64,000 nt of DNA from Candidatus Spongiihabitans thiooxidans (GTDB taxonomy: Bacteria; Pseudomonadota; Gammaproteobacteria; Arenicellales; Poriferihabitantaceae): positions 123,281 through 187,280 of the forward strand of contig LFLB01000002.1 of NCBI GenBank assembly GCA_001543005.1, given 5' to 3'. A program made the translations under genes and the position numbers. How positions within the stretch are numbered: position 1 is the first letter of the stretch; every line of letters begins with the position of its first letter. Below are positions 1-7,868 of the stretch, one piece after another. Below the pieces are notes generated by a model. The model did not search any database and was not told the DNA's origin. It was given only the letters and a program-made list of their open reading frames with translations.

Positions 1-150
1 GGTATAGAGAACATTGAAGACATGAAAATACTGCAAGTTAAGCCGTTAAATGAGTTTGGTTCGCCGCTGGAAATTGTTAAACTGTTTGGTGGTAAAATGC
101 AATATCTTAAAGCACTGGCGGAATTGGAGAAAGAGATTTATGCAGCATAA
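1..150 (+). CDS. hsdR: Type I restriction enzyme R subunit, C-terminal end (partial)
   Basis: An open frame runs in from the window edge for 49 codons and stops at TAA 148-150; the start lies outside. The tail contains PLNEFGSPLEIVKLFGG and then YLKALAELEKEIY, which matches the usual C-terminus of HsdR helicase-nuclease subunits as I remember it (EcoEI-type C-terminal domain, pattern F-G-PxEI-FGG-YL-AL-ELE). HsdR would translocate and cut DNA with the HsdM and HsdS encoded further downstream on the same strand. The call rests on this short tail plus the presence of hsdM (3000) and hsdS (5997). The dcm gene begins 29 bp after the stop, so the foreign-looking dcm/ATPase pair sits directly between hsdR and hsdM. 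Confidence 0.7.
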   Translation, partial: GIENIEDMKILQVKPLNEFGSPLEIVKLFGGKMQYLKALAELEKEIYAA

Positions 151-178
151 TTCAAGGTCCAGATCAAGCGCAAAAGGC

Positions 179-1210
179 ATGAAAATAGAAGCAATTGATC
201 TATTTTGTGGAATAGGAGGTCTAACTTATGGTCTCCGGCAAGCGAATATAAAAGTCCTTGCTGGGCTTGACAATGACTATTCGTGCAAATTTGCATACGA
301 AAAAAATAATCTAAATAAATTTATTCATGCAGATGTTTCTGATTATGACTTTAGTGAACTTGTTAGTTTATATTCAAACGATAGTATTAGAGTTTTGGTA
401 GGTTGTGCGCCCTGCCAACCCTTTTCTACACATACACATAAAATAAAAAAAATAGAAAATGATCCGAGATGGAGCCTAATTGATTATTTCGTTAAGGCAG
501 TAAGAAAATTAGATCCTCATATCATATCTATGGAAAATGTCCGAGGCATTACAAAAACTGATGTCTTTAGAAAATTCATTGCCAGCATTACTGATGCAGG
601 GTATCAAGTAGACCATAAAATTCTTTATTGCCCTGATTATGGAATCCCACAAAACAGAAGTCGGCTAGTTTTATTAGGTTCAAAACTAGGTCAAATATGC
701 GTCCCTGAAAAAACACATGAACAAGAAGAATATGTAACCGTAGCGGACATAATAAAGCAATTACCGGAAATAAAAGCAGGGGAAGTAAGCGCTAACGACC
801 CTATCCACAAGTCAAAAAACCTAGAACCAATCAACATAGAAAGAATAATACAATCAAAACCGAAGGGAACTTGGCGTGACTGGGATAAAAAATTGCTCCC
901 TAGTTGTTATAAAAAGAATAGTGGAAAAACTTATGCCTCTGTTTATGGGAGAATGACTTGGGATGAAGTATCTCCAACGATTACAACTCAGTTTTTTAAC
1001 TATGGCTCTGGTCGTTTTGGCCATCCACAGCAAGATAGAGCTCTTTCAGTAAGAGAAGGGGCTTTATTGCAAACATTTCCTCACGAGTATGATTTTGGTG
1101 AATTAACTTCATTATCCCAAACAGGTAGACATATAGGAAATGCGGTTCCACCCCGCTTGGGTTTTGTTATAGGAAAATCAATTTTAGAACACTTGGAAAA
1201 TACCTTATGA
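179..1210 (+). CDS. dcm: DNA (cytosine-5) methyltransferase, Dcm family
   Basis: Transfers a methyl group from AdoMet to C5 of cytosine in a target site that cannot be read from sequence. The 343-residue product shows the C5-methylase motifs in order: motif I DLFCGIGGL (residue 7), motif IV GCAPCQPFS with catalytic Cys 79, motif VI MENVRG, motif VIII QNRSRLVLL and motif X GRHIGNAVPPRLG. The frame is open further upstream, but ATG 179 starts right at the family N-terminus (MKIEAIDLFCG), so the 43 upstream residues are treated as non-coding. The stop overlaps the next start as ATGA, so it is translationally coupled to the GHKL ATPase. It is AT-rich compared with hsdM, which suggests separate acquisition. 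The lack of a neighbouring type II endonuclease suggests the ATPase gene is its partner. Confidence 0.93.
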   Translation: MKIEAIDLFCGIGGLTYGLRQANIKVLAGLDNDYSCKFAYEKNNLNKFIHADVSDYDFSELVSLYSNDSIRVLVGCAPCQPFSTHTHKIKKIENDPRWSLIDYFVKAVRKLDPHIISMENVRGITKTDVFRKFIASITDAGYQVDHKILYCPDYGIPQNRSRLVLLGSKLGQICVPEKTHEQEEYVTVADIIKQLPEIKAGEVSANDPIHKSKNLEPINIERIIQSKPKGTWRDWDKKLLPSCYKKNSGKTYASVYGRMTWDEVSPTITTQFFNYGSGRFGHPQQDRALSVREGALLQTFPHEYDFGELTSLSQTGRHIGNAVPPRLGFVIGKSILEHLENTL

Positions 1211-2871
1211 CAAACAACAATAAAACAGATTTTAACTTTGAAATATCGCTAAGTGTTTTAGACCATTTAGGTCGAAATTTATATCGCAGTTTCACTACGG
1301 TTCTTGGGGAGGCAATTTCTAACTCATGGGATGCTGACGCAGATAATGTTTGGATTACAATTGATAGGAATAATAATAATTTCGTCATCAAAGACGATGG
1401 TATCGGAATGTCTAAAAACGATTTCCAAACAAAATTTCTAAAAATAGGTTACACAAAGAGAAAACACGGCATTTCAAATTCAGTGAGAGGCCGGCCTTTC
1501 ATAGGCAGGAAAGGTATTGGTAAATTAGCATTATTGTCGTGTGCTGAAAGAATTAGCATTATGACTAAAACTAACAGTACCGATTACATCGGTGGAGTGA
1601 TTGATAATTCAGGACTTGATGATGCCATTAATAATGATGTTACCGCGCAAGATTATGCCCTTGAAAAAATAAATGATACAGTATTCTCAAGATATACAGA
1701 TGTACATGAGAAAGGAACTATTATCCATTTTGAAAATATTAATGATCGGATAAAAAACAGGCTAGAGTATATCAAAATATTGATAGCTTTATATTTTAGA
1801 TTTTCTCTTATAGACAATTCTTTTAACATATTTGTTAACGAAGAAAAAATCACAGTAGAACAACTTAAACCATTAGCCGATACAACTCAGTTTCTGTGGA
1901 TAATAAAGGAACTGGATGATCCTTATATTCGTATGCTGGAAAAATTAAAAGAACGAAACGTTATTGGTTCATCATTGGATATAAAGGGTTTTATTGCTTC
2001 GGTTGAAAAACCAAGTAATTTAAAAATTAAAACCACGGATGAAAAAGTAGGTATTGATCTTTTTGTTAATGGAAGACTGAGAGAAAAGAATATACTCGAC
2101 CATTTTTCGGATTTTTCAACAAGAGTGGTTGCCAGTTATCTTTATGGACAAATTCACTTTGACAGATTAGATAATGGAACTGGGGACGATAGATTTACCA
2201 GCAGTAGAGAGGGAGTAAAAGAAGGGGATGTTGAGTATGAAAGATTATTAGCAGAACTAAAAAATATATTGGTAAAAATTTCCGAGAAATGGGACGAATG
2301 GAGAATTGCGCATAAAGAAGATGGGGATATAGAAAACACAAGAATTACCCCCAAAGAACGAAAAGCAAGATCACTTGTAAACGAAGTTAGTAATGAATTT
2401 ACGCTATCAAGCGAAACAATAAGTAAAAGTGAAGTTGATAAGTGGATAAACAATTTAAGAGATGATGCACAATTTAATGTATCAGCTTATATAGACTGTT
2501 TTATGTCGGAGAATTTGATAAGAAAACATATCGAAAATACGCCAGTACAATTATCTAGTGAGGCACAAGAAAACATAACTAAACTTCGAAAAAGAGAACA
2601 GGATAGCAAAGCTGCTGGTTCTGTCAGCATTGATATCAGAGTTCCTGATAGAAGTTTAAATCTAAGTTATTTGCAGATGGATGAACTCGCCAATTTAGTA
2701 GATAAAGGAAATACTACAAATTTATCTGTTTATGCAAAAAGATATAAGCCAATGCGAAATGCAATGGCGCATACGGCAAGATTGACTGAAAACGCAAAGA
2801 GAGAATTAACATCAGTATATGAAAATATCAAAAGCAGATTAAAGACATTATTATCTGAAAAAAGCAAATGA
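1207..2871 (+). CDS. GHKL (MORC/MutL-like) ATPase with HEPN-like C-terminal tail, partner of Dcm
   Basis: A 554-residue protein whose first 110 residues carry all GHKL nucleotide-binding boxes: N-box E35-x3-N39-x2-D42, G1 DDGIGM at 63-68 and G2 GRKGIGK at 100-106. This is the Hsp90/MutL/MORC fold, but MutL endonuclease and MLH-type C-terminal features are absent. GHKL ATPases linked to DNA methylases are an established R-M class (MORC-type ATPases described by Iyer and colleagues, from memory). The C-terminus is helical and holds RNAMAH at residues 517-522, which fits the HEPN RNase signature R-N-x3-H (R-x4-H). The ATG overlaps the dcm stop. Likely role: ATP-driven effector or sensor that acts on DNA lacking the Dcm mark, possibly with an RNase output. 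The ATPase call is firm; the HEPN call is tentative. Confidence 0.85.
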   Translation: MTNNNKTDFNFEISLSVLDHLGRNLYRSFTTVLGEAISNSWDADADNVWITIDRNNNNFVIKDDGIGMSKNDFQTKFLKIGYTKRKHGISNSVRGRPFIGRKGIGKLALLSCAERISIMTKTNSTDYIGGVIDNSGLDDAINNDVTAQDYALEKINDTVFSRYTDVHEKGTIIHFENINDRIKNRLEYIKILIALYFRFSLIDNSFNIFVNEEKITVEQLKPLADTTQFLWIIKELDDPYIRMLEKLKERNVIGSSLDIKGFIASVEKPSNLKIKTTDEKVGIDLFVNGRLREKNILDHFSDFSTRVVASYLYGQIHFDRLDNGTGDDRFTSSREGVKEGDVEYERLLAELKNILVKISEKWDEWRIAHKEDGDIENTRITPKERKARSLVNEVSNEFTLSSETISKSEVDKWINNLRDDAQFNVSAYIDCFMSENLIRKHIENTPVQLSSEAQENITKLRKREQDSKAAGSVSIDIRVPDRSLNLSYLQMDELANLVDKGNTTNLSVYAKRYKPMRNAMAHTARLTENAKRELTSVYENIKSRLKTLLSEKSK

Positions 2872-2906
2872 ATTTCTGCCCGTCTCCCGCCTACAAAATA
2901 ACACCT

Positions 2907-2954
2907 ATACCCTTCTTATTAATCGCATAAATTTAGTAAATTTGTAAAGGGTAT
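2907..2954. promoter_or_regulatory. Nested inverted repeats upstream of hsdM
   Basis: ATACCCTT (2907-2914) and AAGGGTAT (2947-2954) form perfect 8 bp arms around a second symmetric element, AAATTT-AGT-AAATTT (2929-2943). It lies in the 128 bp gap between the GHKL gene and hsdM, where a separate hsdM promoter is expected, so it may be an operator. No C-protein gene is seen nearby. The function is inferred from position only. Confidence 0.35.
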
Positions 2955-2999
2955 GAGTGATCCAAACAGTCATAAATAAAAACAAACGAGAGAGAATCA

Positions 3000-4427
3000 A
3001 TGACCAACCTCTCCGGCATCGTTAAATCCATCCGTAACATCATGCGGCAGGACATTGGCACGGGCAGTGATGAGTTGCGGATTCTGCAACTCGGCTGGAT
3101 GTTGTTCCTGAAAATATTCAGCGACAAAGACAAGGAACTGGAACTCATACAAGACGATTACGCCTCACCCATCCCGGAAGCACTGCATTGGGATGAATGG
3201 GCGGGGAATGACGAAGGCATGACCGGCGATGACTTACTCGCCTTTGTCGATCAAAAACTCTTTCCCGCGCTGGCGAACATAGACCTTTCTACAGGCAACA
3301 AACGCGCCGTGTTGGTGCGTGAAGTCTTTGCCAATAACTACAACTACATGAAATCCGGTATTCACTTGCGCCAGGTGATTAACAATCTTAACAAAATTGA
3401 TTTTAACAACAGCAAGGACAAACAGATTTTCGGGCAGATTTACGAGACCTTTTTAAGCGAACTGCAAAGTGCGGGCACGCTGGGTGAATTCTATACCCCG
3501 CGCGCCATCACCGAGTTATTGACCGAACTGACCAACCCCAAAGCGAATGAAAAAGTGCTTGATCCTGCGTGTGGCACCGGCGGGTTTCTAACTGCCGCAT
3601 TGGAGCATCTCAAAGCCAAAGCCGCCACTGTAGCCAAACGCGAAGCCATACAGCACAATGTCATCGGCTGGGAATACAAACCCCTGCCTTATCTGTTGTG
3701 CAATACCAATTTAATCTTGCACGACATCAACCTGCCTAATATTCGATACGAAGATTCGCTGGCGCGGCCGCTCACCGAATACAGCCAAAAAGACAGGGTG
3801 GACGTAATCCTTACCAATCCGCCCTTTGGCGGTGTGGTATCCAACAACAACGAAAACAATTTCCCGCAAACCTACCGCACAAAAGAATCGGCAGACCTGT
3901 TTTTAATCCTGATGATTCACCTGCTTAAAACCGATGGCCGCGCCGCTATTGTTTTGCCTGATGGCTCACTCACGGGTGATGGCGTCAAACAACGCATCCG
4001 TCAAAAACTGCTTGAAGACTGCAGCCTGCATGCCATTGTCCGCTTGCCTAATTCGGTATTCCAGCCCTATGCCTCGGTTGCCACCAATCTGTTGTTTTTT
4101 ATAAAAGGTGAACCAACAAAAAGTGTTTGGTATTACCAGCATCAACTGCCTGAAGGCTATAAGTCCTACTCCAAAACAAAACCGGTACAGTCAGCGGAAT
4201 TTGACAGTTTGAAAAAGTGGTGGCACAAGCGAGAAGAAAACGAACAGGCATGGCAGGTGGACATCAATACTATTATCGAAAGCGGTTATAATCTCGACAT
4301 CAAAAACCCGCACCAGCCGGAAGAGGAAAAATCATATTCCAGCACCGAGTTATTAGAATTGTTGCATCAGTCTTTCAATAAAAGCGATCAACTCATCAAT
4401 CAACTCAAACAGGAGTTATCAACATGA
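3000..4427 (+). CDS. hsdM: Type I restriction-modification system methylase subunit HsdM
   Basis: N6-adenine methyltransferase subunit of a type I R-M complex (M2S1 methylates, R2M2S1 also cleaves). The 475-residue product begins with the helical HsdM N-terminal region, then FYTPRAITELL, the AdoMet motif DPACGTGGF near residue 185 and the catalytic NPPFGG near residue 273. Length is normal for the family. GAGAGAGAA just before ATG 3000 is a good ribosome-binding site. The stop overlaps the next start (ATGA), so the antitoxin gene is translationally coupled to hsdM rather than to hsdS. GC content is visibly higher than in the dcm/ATPase pair just upstream. Confidence 0.96.
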   Translation: MTNLSGIVKSIRNIMRQDIGTGSDELRILQLGWMLFLKIFSDKDKELELIQDDYASPIPEALHWDEWAGNDEGMTGDDLLAFVDQKLFPALANIDLSTGNKRAVLVREVFANNYNYMKSGIHLRQVINNLNKIDFNNSKDKQIFGQIYETFLSELQSAGTLGEFYTPRAITELLTELTNPKANEKVLDPACGTGGFLTAALEHLKAKAATVAKREAIQHNVIGWEYKPLPYLLCNTNLILHDINLPNIRYEDSLARPLTEYSQKDRVDVILTNPPFGGVVSNNNENNFPQTYRTKESADLFLILMIHLLKTDGRAAIVLPDGSLTGDGVKQRIRQKLLEDCSLHAIVRLPNSVFQPYASVATNLLFFIKGEPTKSVWYYQHQLPEGYKSYSKTKPVQSAEFDSLKKWWHKREENEQAWQVDINTIIESGYNLDIKNPHQPEEEKSYSSTELLELLHQSFNKSDQLINQLKQELST

Positions 4428-4693
4428 ACACAATTACCAAACAAATACTTGACGATGTGAAGAGCCTGCCGGACCAAATGCAGAAAGAAACCTTGGATTT
4501 TGTTCGTTTTCTGAAAAATAAACAGAAGCAATCAGGCGCGGCTGCATCAGACAAAGAACCCAACGGGAAAAAGGTGGCGGAAGTCATGGCGGAAATCGCG
4601 GCAAGGGGGACGGCCTTTCGTGACATTAATGACCCCATCGCCTGGCAACGGGAAATTCGCAAGGACAGACCACTTCTGGGACGAGAAGAATAA
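4424..4693 (+). CDS. Antitoxin of a VapBC-like pair (DUF2281-like)
   Basis: An 89-residue protein with an N-terminal ITKQILDDVKSLPDQMQKE-type helix followed by LDFVRFLKNK, resembling the DUF2281/VapB-type antitoxins found before PIN toxins. The C-terminal third (FRDINDPIAWQREIRKDRP) looks like the flexible toxin-binding tail common in this group. It starts inside the hsdM stop codon (ATGA) and its own TAA overlaps the toxin ATG (TAATG), so hsdM, antitoxin and toxin form one translationally coupled chain. It should neutralise the toxin and may repress the operon, although no clear DNA-binding domain can be seen. Confidence 0.75.
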   Translation: MNTITKQILDDVKSLPDQMQKETLDFVRFLKNKQKQSGAAASDKEPNGKKVAEVMAEIAARGTAFRDINDPIAWQREIRKDRPLLGREE

Positions 4694-5064
4694 TGTTGCT
4701 GGACAGCAATATTTTTATCTATTCCGTTCAACCCGAGTATGCATCACTGTGCAGATGGTGCTTGAGCCAAGATATACATGTCTCCAATATCACCAGACTG
4801 GAGGTGCTCGGCTATCATCGTCTCAAGGAGGAAGACAACAAAAGTTTCCAAAGACTGTTCGCGTTCGCTGTAATTTGTCCTATCTCGTCATCTATCATTG
4901 AGTTGGCAATTAAACTGCGCCGGGGAAAAAGCATGTCGCTGGCTGATGCTGTTATTGCCGCCACCGCTCTGGAGCATCGTCAACCTCTGGCTACTCGAAA
5001 TCTCAAGGATTTTGAATGGGTGGAAGGATTGACAGTGGTGGATCCGTTGGTTGATGCAGATTAA
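4693..5064 (+). CDS. PIN-domain toxin, VapC family
   Basis: A 123-residue PIN-domain RNase. The acidic metal-binding residues of the family are visible: Asp in MLLDSNIFIYS at the N-terminus, Glu in ITRLEVLGY, Asp in SLADAVIAATAL and Asp in NLKDFEW. VapC toxins usually cut tRNA or rRNA and are held inactive by the cognate antitoxin, here the coupled upstream gene. Because translation is coupled to hsdM, the pair could act as an addiction module that stabilises the type I locus; this is inference. Confidence 0.85.
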   Translation: MLLDSNIFIYSVQPEYASLCRWCLSQDIHVSNITRLEVLGYHRLKEEDNKSFQRLFAFAVICPISSSIIELAIKLRRGKSMSLADAVIAATALEHRQPLATRNLKDFEWVEGLTVVDPLVDAD

Positions 5065-5087
5065 GAAAGAGTTGGCATGATGGAAAA

Positions 5088-5108
5088 TCTCTACACGCCG
5101 TGTAGAGA
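5088..5108. promoter_or_regulatory. Perfect 10+10 bp palindrome downstream of vapC
   Basis: TCTCTACACG, one centre base, CGTGTAGAGA. The symmetry is perfect and no T-tract follows, so it looks more like a protein-binding operator than a terminator. Which regulator binds is unknown. Confidence 0.4.
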
Positions 5109-5139
5109 ATTAAGAGCGGGGGTAGCCGCACAAAAAAGA

Positions 5140-5162
5140 ACAGCCGCGTTAGTGGCGGCTGT
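5140..5162. terminator. GC-rich hairpin, probable terminator
   Basis: ACAGCCGC, 7-base loop, GCGGCTGT. On the - strand it is followed by TTCTTTTTT, so the rho-independent form is better in that direction; on the + strand it could still stop hsdM-vapBC transcription. No - strand gene ends here, so the + role is more useful but less well supported. Confidence 0.45.
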
Positions 5163-5372
5163 CGGTCCGAGGTTCCTACTTAATTCGGCACACCATCGGT
5201 GGGGTTAGCCGTTATTGTACAGGATTTGTCAACAGGAATTACATAATTATTTTTTAAAAACGAGAAATAAGCAACCTTATGAAAAATAACGATAAATTAA
5301 TGATAAATACGATCAATAACGAAAATTTATGAACAAATGTAAGACCTTGCCACACAAAATCAGGAGAAAACA

Positions 5373-5997
5373 ATGAATAAACGTGCGATTGTGTATATAG
5401 ATGGATTCAACCTTTACTACGGCATTCGTAGCCTCAAAAAAGCACATCTTAAATGGTTGGATGTACAAACATTGGCTGAAAGTTTTCTGCGGGAAGGCGC
5501 GCAGTTGCTTGCTGTAAAATACTGTACTGCTGAAATAAAAGGAACGCAATCAGATCGAATACGGCAGCAAGTGTATCTGAATGCTTTGATGATACGTGAT
5601 AAGGTAAAGATCATTCGTGGTCATTTTTTAGCCAAAGGACAAAATTGTAGCAAATGCAACCACATACAACCAAACCTTTGAAGAAAAGAAAACCGATGTG
5701 AATATCGCATGTGAGTTGCTTGCAGATGTCTATGAAGACAAATTTGATGTCGCATTTTTAGTCAGTGGCGATAGCGACCTGGTGCCAGCAGTAGAAAAAG
5801 CGGTAGCGAAAAAGAAGGTGGTTATTATCGTTAATCCCCCGAATCGTAAAAGCGAGGAACTTAATAAAGTGGCAACCAATTTTTTCAGCATTAACGACAA
5901 GCGTATAAAACAATGTTTGTTACCACAAAATATAACTACCAGAAAAGGAAAAACATTGTATATGCCGAAAAAATGGCGGAAGGGGTTGGTGGAGTAA
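5373..5997 (+). pseudogene. NYN-domain (LabA-like PIN superfamily) protein, frameshifted
   Basis: Two adjacent frames together make one NYN-domain protein. Residues from ATG 5373 read MNKRAIVYIDGFNLYYGI, the first NYN acidic motif, and end in a frame that stops at 5681. The second frame resumes with TYNQTFEEKKTDVNIACELL and VSGDSDLVPAVEKA, the remaining conserved acidic motifs. The crossover lies near 5650-5665, close to NCSKCN, part of a likely CxxC zinc site. One inserted or deleted base would explain it, either a real mutation or an assembly error. NYN proteins are predicted metal-dependent RNases of the PIN-like fold. It sits inside the type I locus and its stop overlaps the hsdS start (TAATG). 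Confidence 0.75.
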
Positions 5998-7319
5998 TGG
6001 CAAATTGGGAAAAAATAAAAATAGGGCAGTTTCTTTTTGAACGAAAAGGGAAATACAAGCCAGGCAATGAAGCAATCGCAGGGTTGGGTAGAATCAACAA
6101 AATTGATTTCTCCGGCAATTTTCATATTGCAAATAAACCCAGCAACACGAGTATGATCTTGATTCGTCCAGGTGATTTTGTTATTTCAGGAATTGGTGTG
6201 CACAACGGTTCTATGGGCATTTACGAAGGCGAGGAAGATGTAACTGCAACCATTCACTACTCTTCATACACTTTTGATGAACAAAAAATTAATGCTGAAT
6301 ACTTTAAGCGATTCTTGAAAAGCCCAGAATTTATCAGGATTTTGCAAGAGCAAGTCAGAGGCGGTATGAGACCAGAGATTAAAGCAAAGCATCTTCAACC
6401 ACTTGAGATTCATCTGCCTGATATTGAGGAACAGAAAAAAATCGTTTCACATTTCAAAAATATAGAAACAGAGGACGAAGAGCTAAAACAAGAAATCACC
6501 CACCAACAAACTCTACTAAAAAAGCTCCGCCAACAAATACTGCAAGAGGCTATTGAAGGAAAACTCACCGCGGATTGGCGACAGCAAAACCCGGATGTTG
6601 AATCTGCCAGTGAATTATTAAAACGGATTCAGGCAGAAAAAGCGCAACTGATTAAAGACAAGAAAATAAAAAAGCAAAAACCGCTGCCGCCGATTAGGGA
6701 GGATGAAATGCCGTTTGAATTGCCTGATGGGTGGGAATGGTGCCGATTGGGGGGTGTGGCAATCATTAATCCAAGAAATTTTGTTAATGATAATTTGGAG
6801 ATTGGTTTTACGCCTATGCCTTTAGTGAGCAGTAAATTGTTTGAGCATCCAAAATATGAATTGCGAAAGTGGGGTGATGTCAAAAAAGGATTCACACATT
6901 TTGCTGATGCAGATGTCGTGGTTGCAAAAATTACCCCGTGTTTTGAAAATTCTAAGGCTGGAATAATACAAAACTTTCCTAACGGAATTGGAGCAGGTAC
7001 GACTGAGTTACATGTTATTCGAATATTAACAGTAGACATTAATTCTCATTATGTGTACTTTTTACTCAAAACAAGTGGGTTTTTAGAAACCGGGAAGAGA
7101 CTAATGAAGGGATCTGTAGGGCAGAAGCGAGTACCGAAAGATTACATAGACAACTTGCTTCTCCCCCTCCCCCCACTCCCCGAACAAAAAGCCATCGTCG
7201 CCAAAGTCGAAAATCTCCTCACCCTCTGCGACCAACTACAAACCCAAATCACCGCCAACCAAACCCACGCCAACCAATTGATGCAAGCAGTGTTAAAAGA
7301 AGCGTTTTCACAAAACTAG
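5997..7319 (+). CDS. hsdS: Type I restriction-modification specificity subunit HsdS
   Basis: Determines the bipartite DNA target of the type I complex and bridges two HsdM subunits. The 440-residue product has two half-repeats: a first target-recognition domain (about residues 1-140) followed by HLPDIEEQKKIVSHFKN and a coiled coil, and a second one after WEWCRLG followed by PLPPLPEQKAIVAKVENLL and a C-terminal coiled coil. This pseudo-twofold plan is typical of HsdS. The start is ATG 5997, overlapping the NYN stop and preceded by GGTGGAG; a longer in-frame start at 5913 lies inside the NYN gene and is rejected. The unusual order hsdR-dcm-ATPase-hsdM-vapBC-NYN-hsdS shows repeated insertion of accessory genes. 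Confidence 0.93.
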   Translation: MANWEKIKIGQFLFERKGKYKPGNEAIAGLGRINKIDFSGNFHIANKPSNTSMILIRPGDFVISGIGVHNGSMGIYEGEEDVTATIHYSSYTFDEQKINAEYFKRFLKSPEFIRILQEQVRGGMRPEIKAKHLQPLEIHLPDIEEQKKIVSHFKNIETEDEELKQEITHQQTLLKKLRQQILQEAIEGKLTADWRQQNPDVESASELLKRIQAEKAQLIKDKKIKKQKPLPPIREDEMPFELPDGWEWCRLGGVAIINPRNFVNDNLEIGFTPMPLVSSKLFEHPKYELRKWGDVKKGFTHFADADVVVAKITPCFENSKAGIIQNFPNGIGAGTTELHVIRILTVDINSHYVYFLLKTSGFLETGKRLMKGSVGQKRVPKDYIDNLLLPLPPLPEQKAIVAKVENLLTLCDQLQTQITANQTHANQLMQAVLKEAFSQN

Positions 7320-7347
7320 TGAATAATCAAAACAAACAGCAATGTAA

Positions 7348-7416
7348 GGTGGGTTCTACCCACCGAGCGGGTGCAAGCTACTGTTTTTGATCTTGAAATG
7401 GTGGGTCAAACCCACC
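7348..7416. repeat. Two hairpins with identical arms downstream of hsdS
   Basis: GGTGGGT-TCT-ACCCACC (7348-7364) and GGTGGGT-CAA-ACCCACC (7400-7416) share the same 7 bp arms. Duplicated hairpins of this kind look like a dispersed palindromic repeat; they may also help end hsdS transcription. No T-run follows, so a rho-independent terminator is not certain. Confidence 0.5.
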
Positions 7417-7519
7417 CTATATGATATGCAAATAAAAAGGGAACGGGTTTAAATCGTTGTAGCAGGGTTATAAACCCCTCCTCGACGAGGGCAGAAATGA
7501 ACTATCCCGCACAAAAACT

Positions 7520-7550
7520 AAAAGGGTTAGTTTTTAAACGCTAACCCTTT
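7520..7550 (-). terminator. Rho-independent terminator of the tRNA operon
   Basis: AAAGGGTTAG and CTAACCCTTT form a 10 bp perfect stem around a 10-base loop; on the - strand it is followed by TAGTTTTTG. It lies 6 bp after the CCA end of tRNA-Glu, so it fits as the terminator of the tRNA-Ala/tRNA-Glu transcript. Confidence 0.75.
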
Positions 7551-7556
7551 GGTTTA

Positions 7557-7633
7557 TGGCGTCCCCAAGGGGATTCGAACCCCTGTTGCCGCCGTGAAAG
7601 GGCAGTGTCCTAGGCCGACTAGACGATGGGGAC
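7557..7633 (-). tRNA. tRNA-Glu (anticodon TTC)
   Basis: The reverse strand folds as a cloverleaf with acceptor GTCCCCA/TGGGGAC, anticodon loop CTTTCAC (anticodon TTC) and a GGTTCGAAT T-loop; discriminator G and an encoded CCA end at 7557-7559. It is the second gene of a tRNA-Ala/tRNA-Glu operon and marks the border between the type I R-M locus and the housekeeping def-fmt block, a usual place for island integration. Confidence 0.96.
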
Positions 7634-7688
7634 AATTAAATTGTCAATGGGTATTACTTCACACAAATTATTATTCGTTACTCACTTT

Positions 7689-7733
7689 ATCCAAGAATCG
7701 GTAATCCAGGGATCGGTAATCCAAGAATCGGCT
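7689..7733. repeat. Three-copy 15 bp tandem repeat between the two tRNA genes
   Basis: Copies at 7689-7703, 7704-7718 and 7719-7733 (ATCCAAGAATCGGTA and two variants with two changes each) lie in the spacer between tRNA-Ala and tRNA-Glu. They would be transcribed within the tRNA precursor. Probably slippage-generated. Confidence 0.75.
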
Positions 7734-7748
7734 GCTGGAAAGAATAGC

Positions 7749-7824
7749 TGGTGGAGCCAGGCGGGATCGAACCGCCGACCTCAACACTGCCAGTGTTGCG
7801 CTCTCCCAGCTGAGCTATGGCCCC
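7749..7824 (-). tRNA. tRNA-Ala (anticodon GGC)
   Basis: The reverse strand gives acceptor GGGGCCA/TGGCTCC, D-arm GCTC-AGCTGGGA-GAGC, anticodon stem CAACA/TGTTG with loop CTGGCAG (anticodon GGC), and T-arm GGCGG-TTCGATC-CCGCC, followed by A and an encoded CCA. All stems pair apart from one G-T. Confidence 0.97.
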
Positions 7825-7839
7825 GGAATGAGGGTGCGT

Positions 7840-7868
7840 ATTCTAATGGCTGGTGTAAGTGCAATCAA
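7840..7868 (-). promoter_or_regulatory. Sigma-70 promoter of the tRNA-Ala/tRNA-Glu operon
   Basis: On the - strand, TTGATT (-35), a 17-base spacer and TAGAAT (-10), with ACGCACCC after the -10 box. The mature tRNA-Ala begins 15 bases after the -10 box. The GC-rich discriminator is typical of stable-RNA promoters under growth-rate control. Confidence 0.7.

Larger units (their letters stand above)
5065..5372. other. Intergenic region between vapC and the NYN gene
   Basis: A 308 bp gap without a credible gene. It holds a perfect palindrome (5088-5108), a strong hairpin (5140-5162) and then a low-GC stretch that leads to the AGGAGAAAACA ribosome-binding site just before ATG 5373. It probably ends the hsdM-vapBC transcript and restarts transcription for the NYN-hsdS part. 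Confidence 0.5.

Noticed and set aside
1207..2871. Mismatch repair protein MutL
   Set aside because: GHKL boxes fit, but the MutL transducer and dimerisation regions are absent and the gene is coupled to a cytosine methylase.
4620..4901. 93-residue open frame overlapping the TA pair
   Set aside because: Out of frame with both antitoxin and PIN toxin, which have clear motifs and coupled starts.
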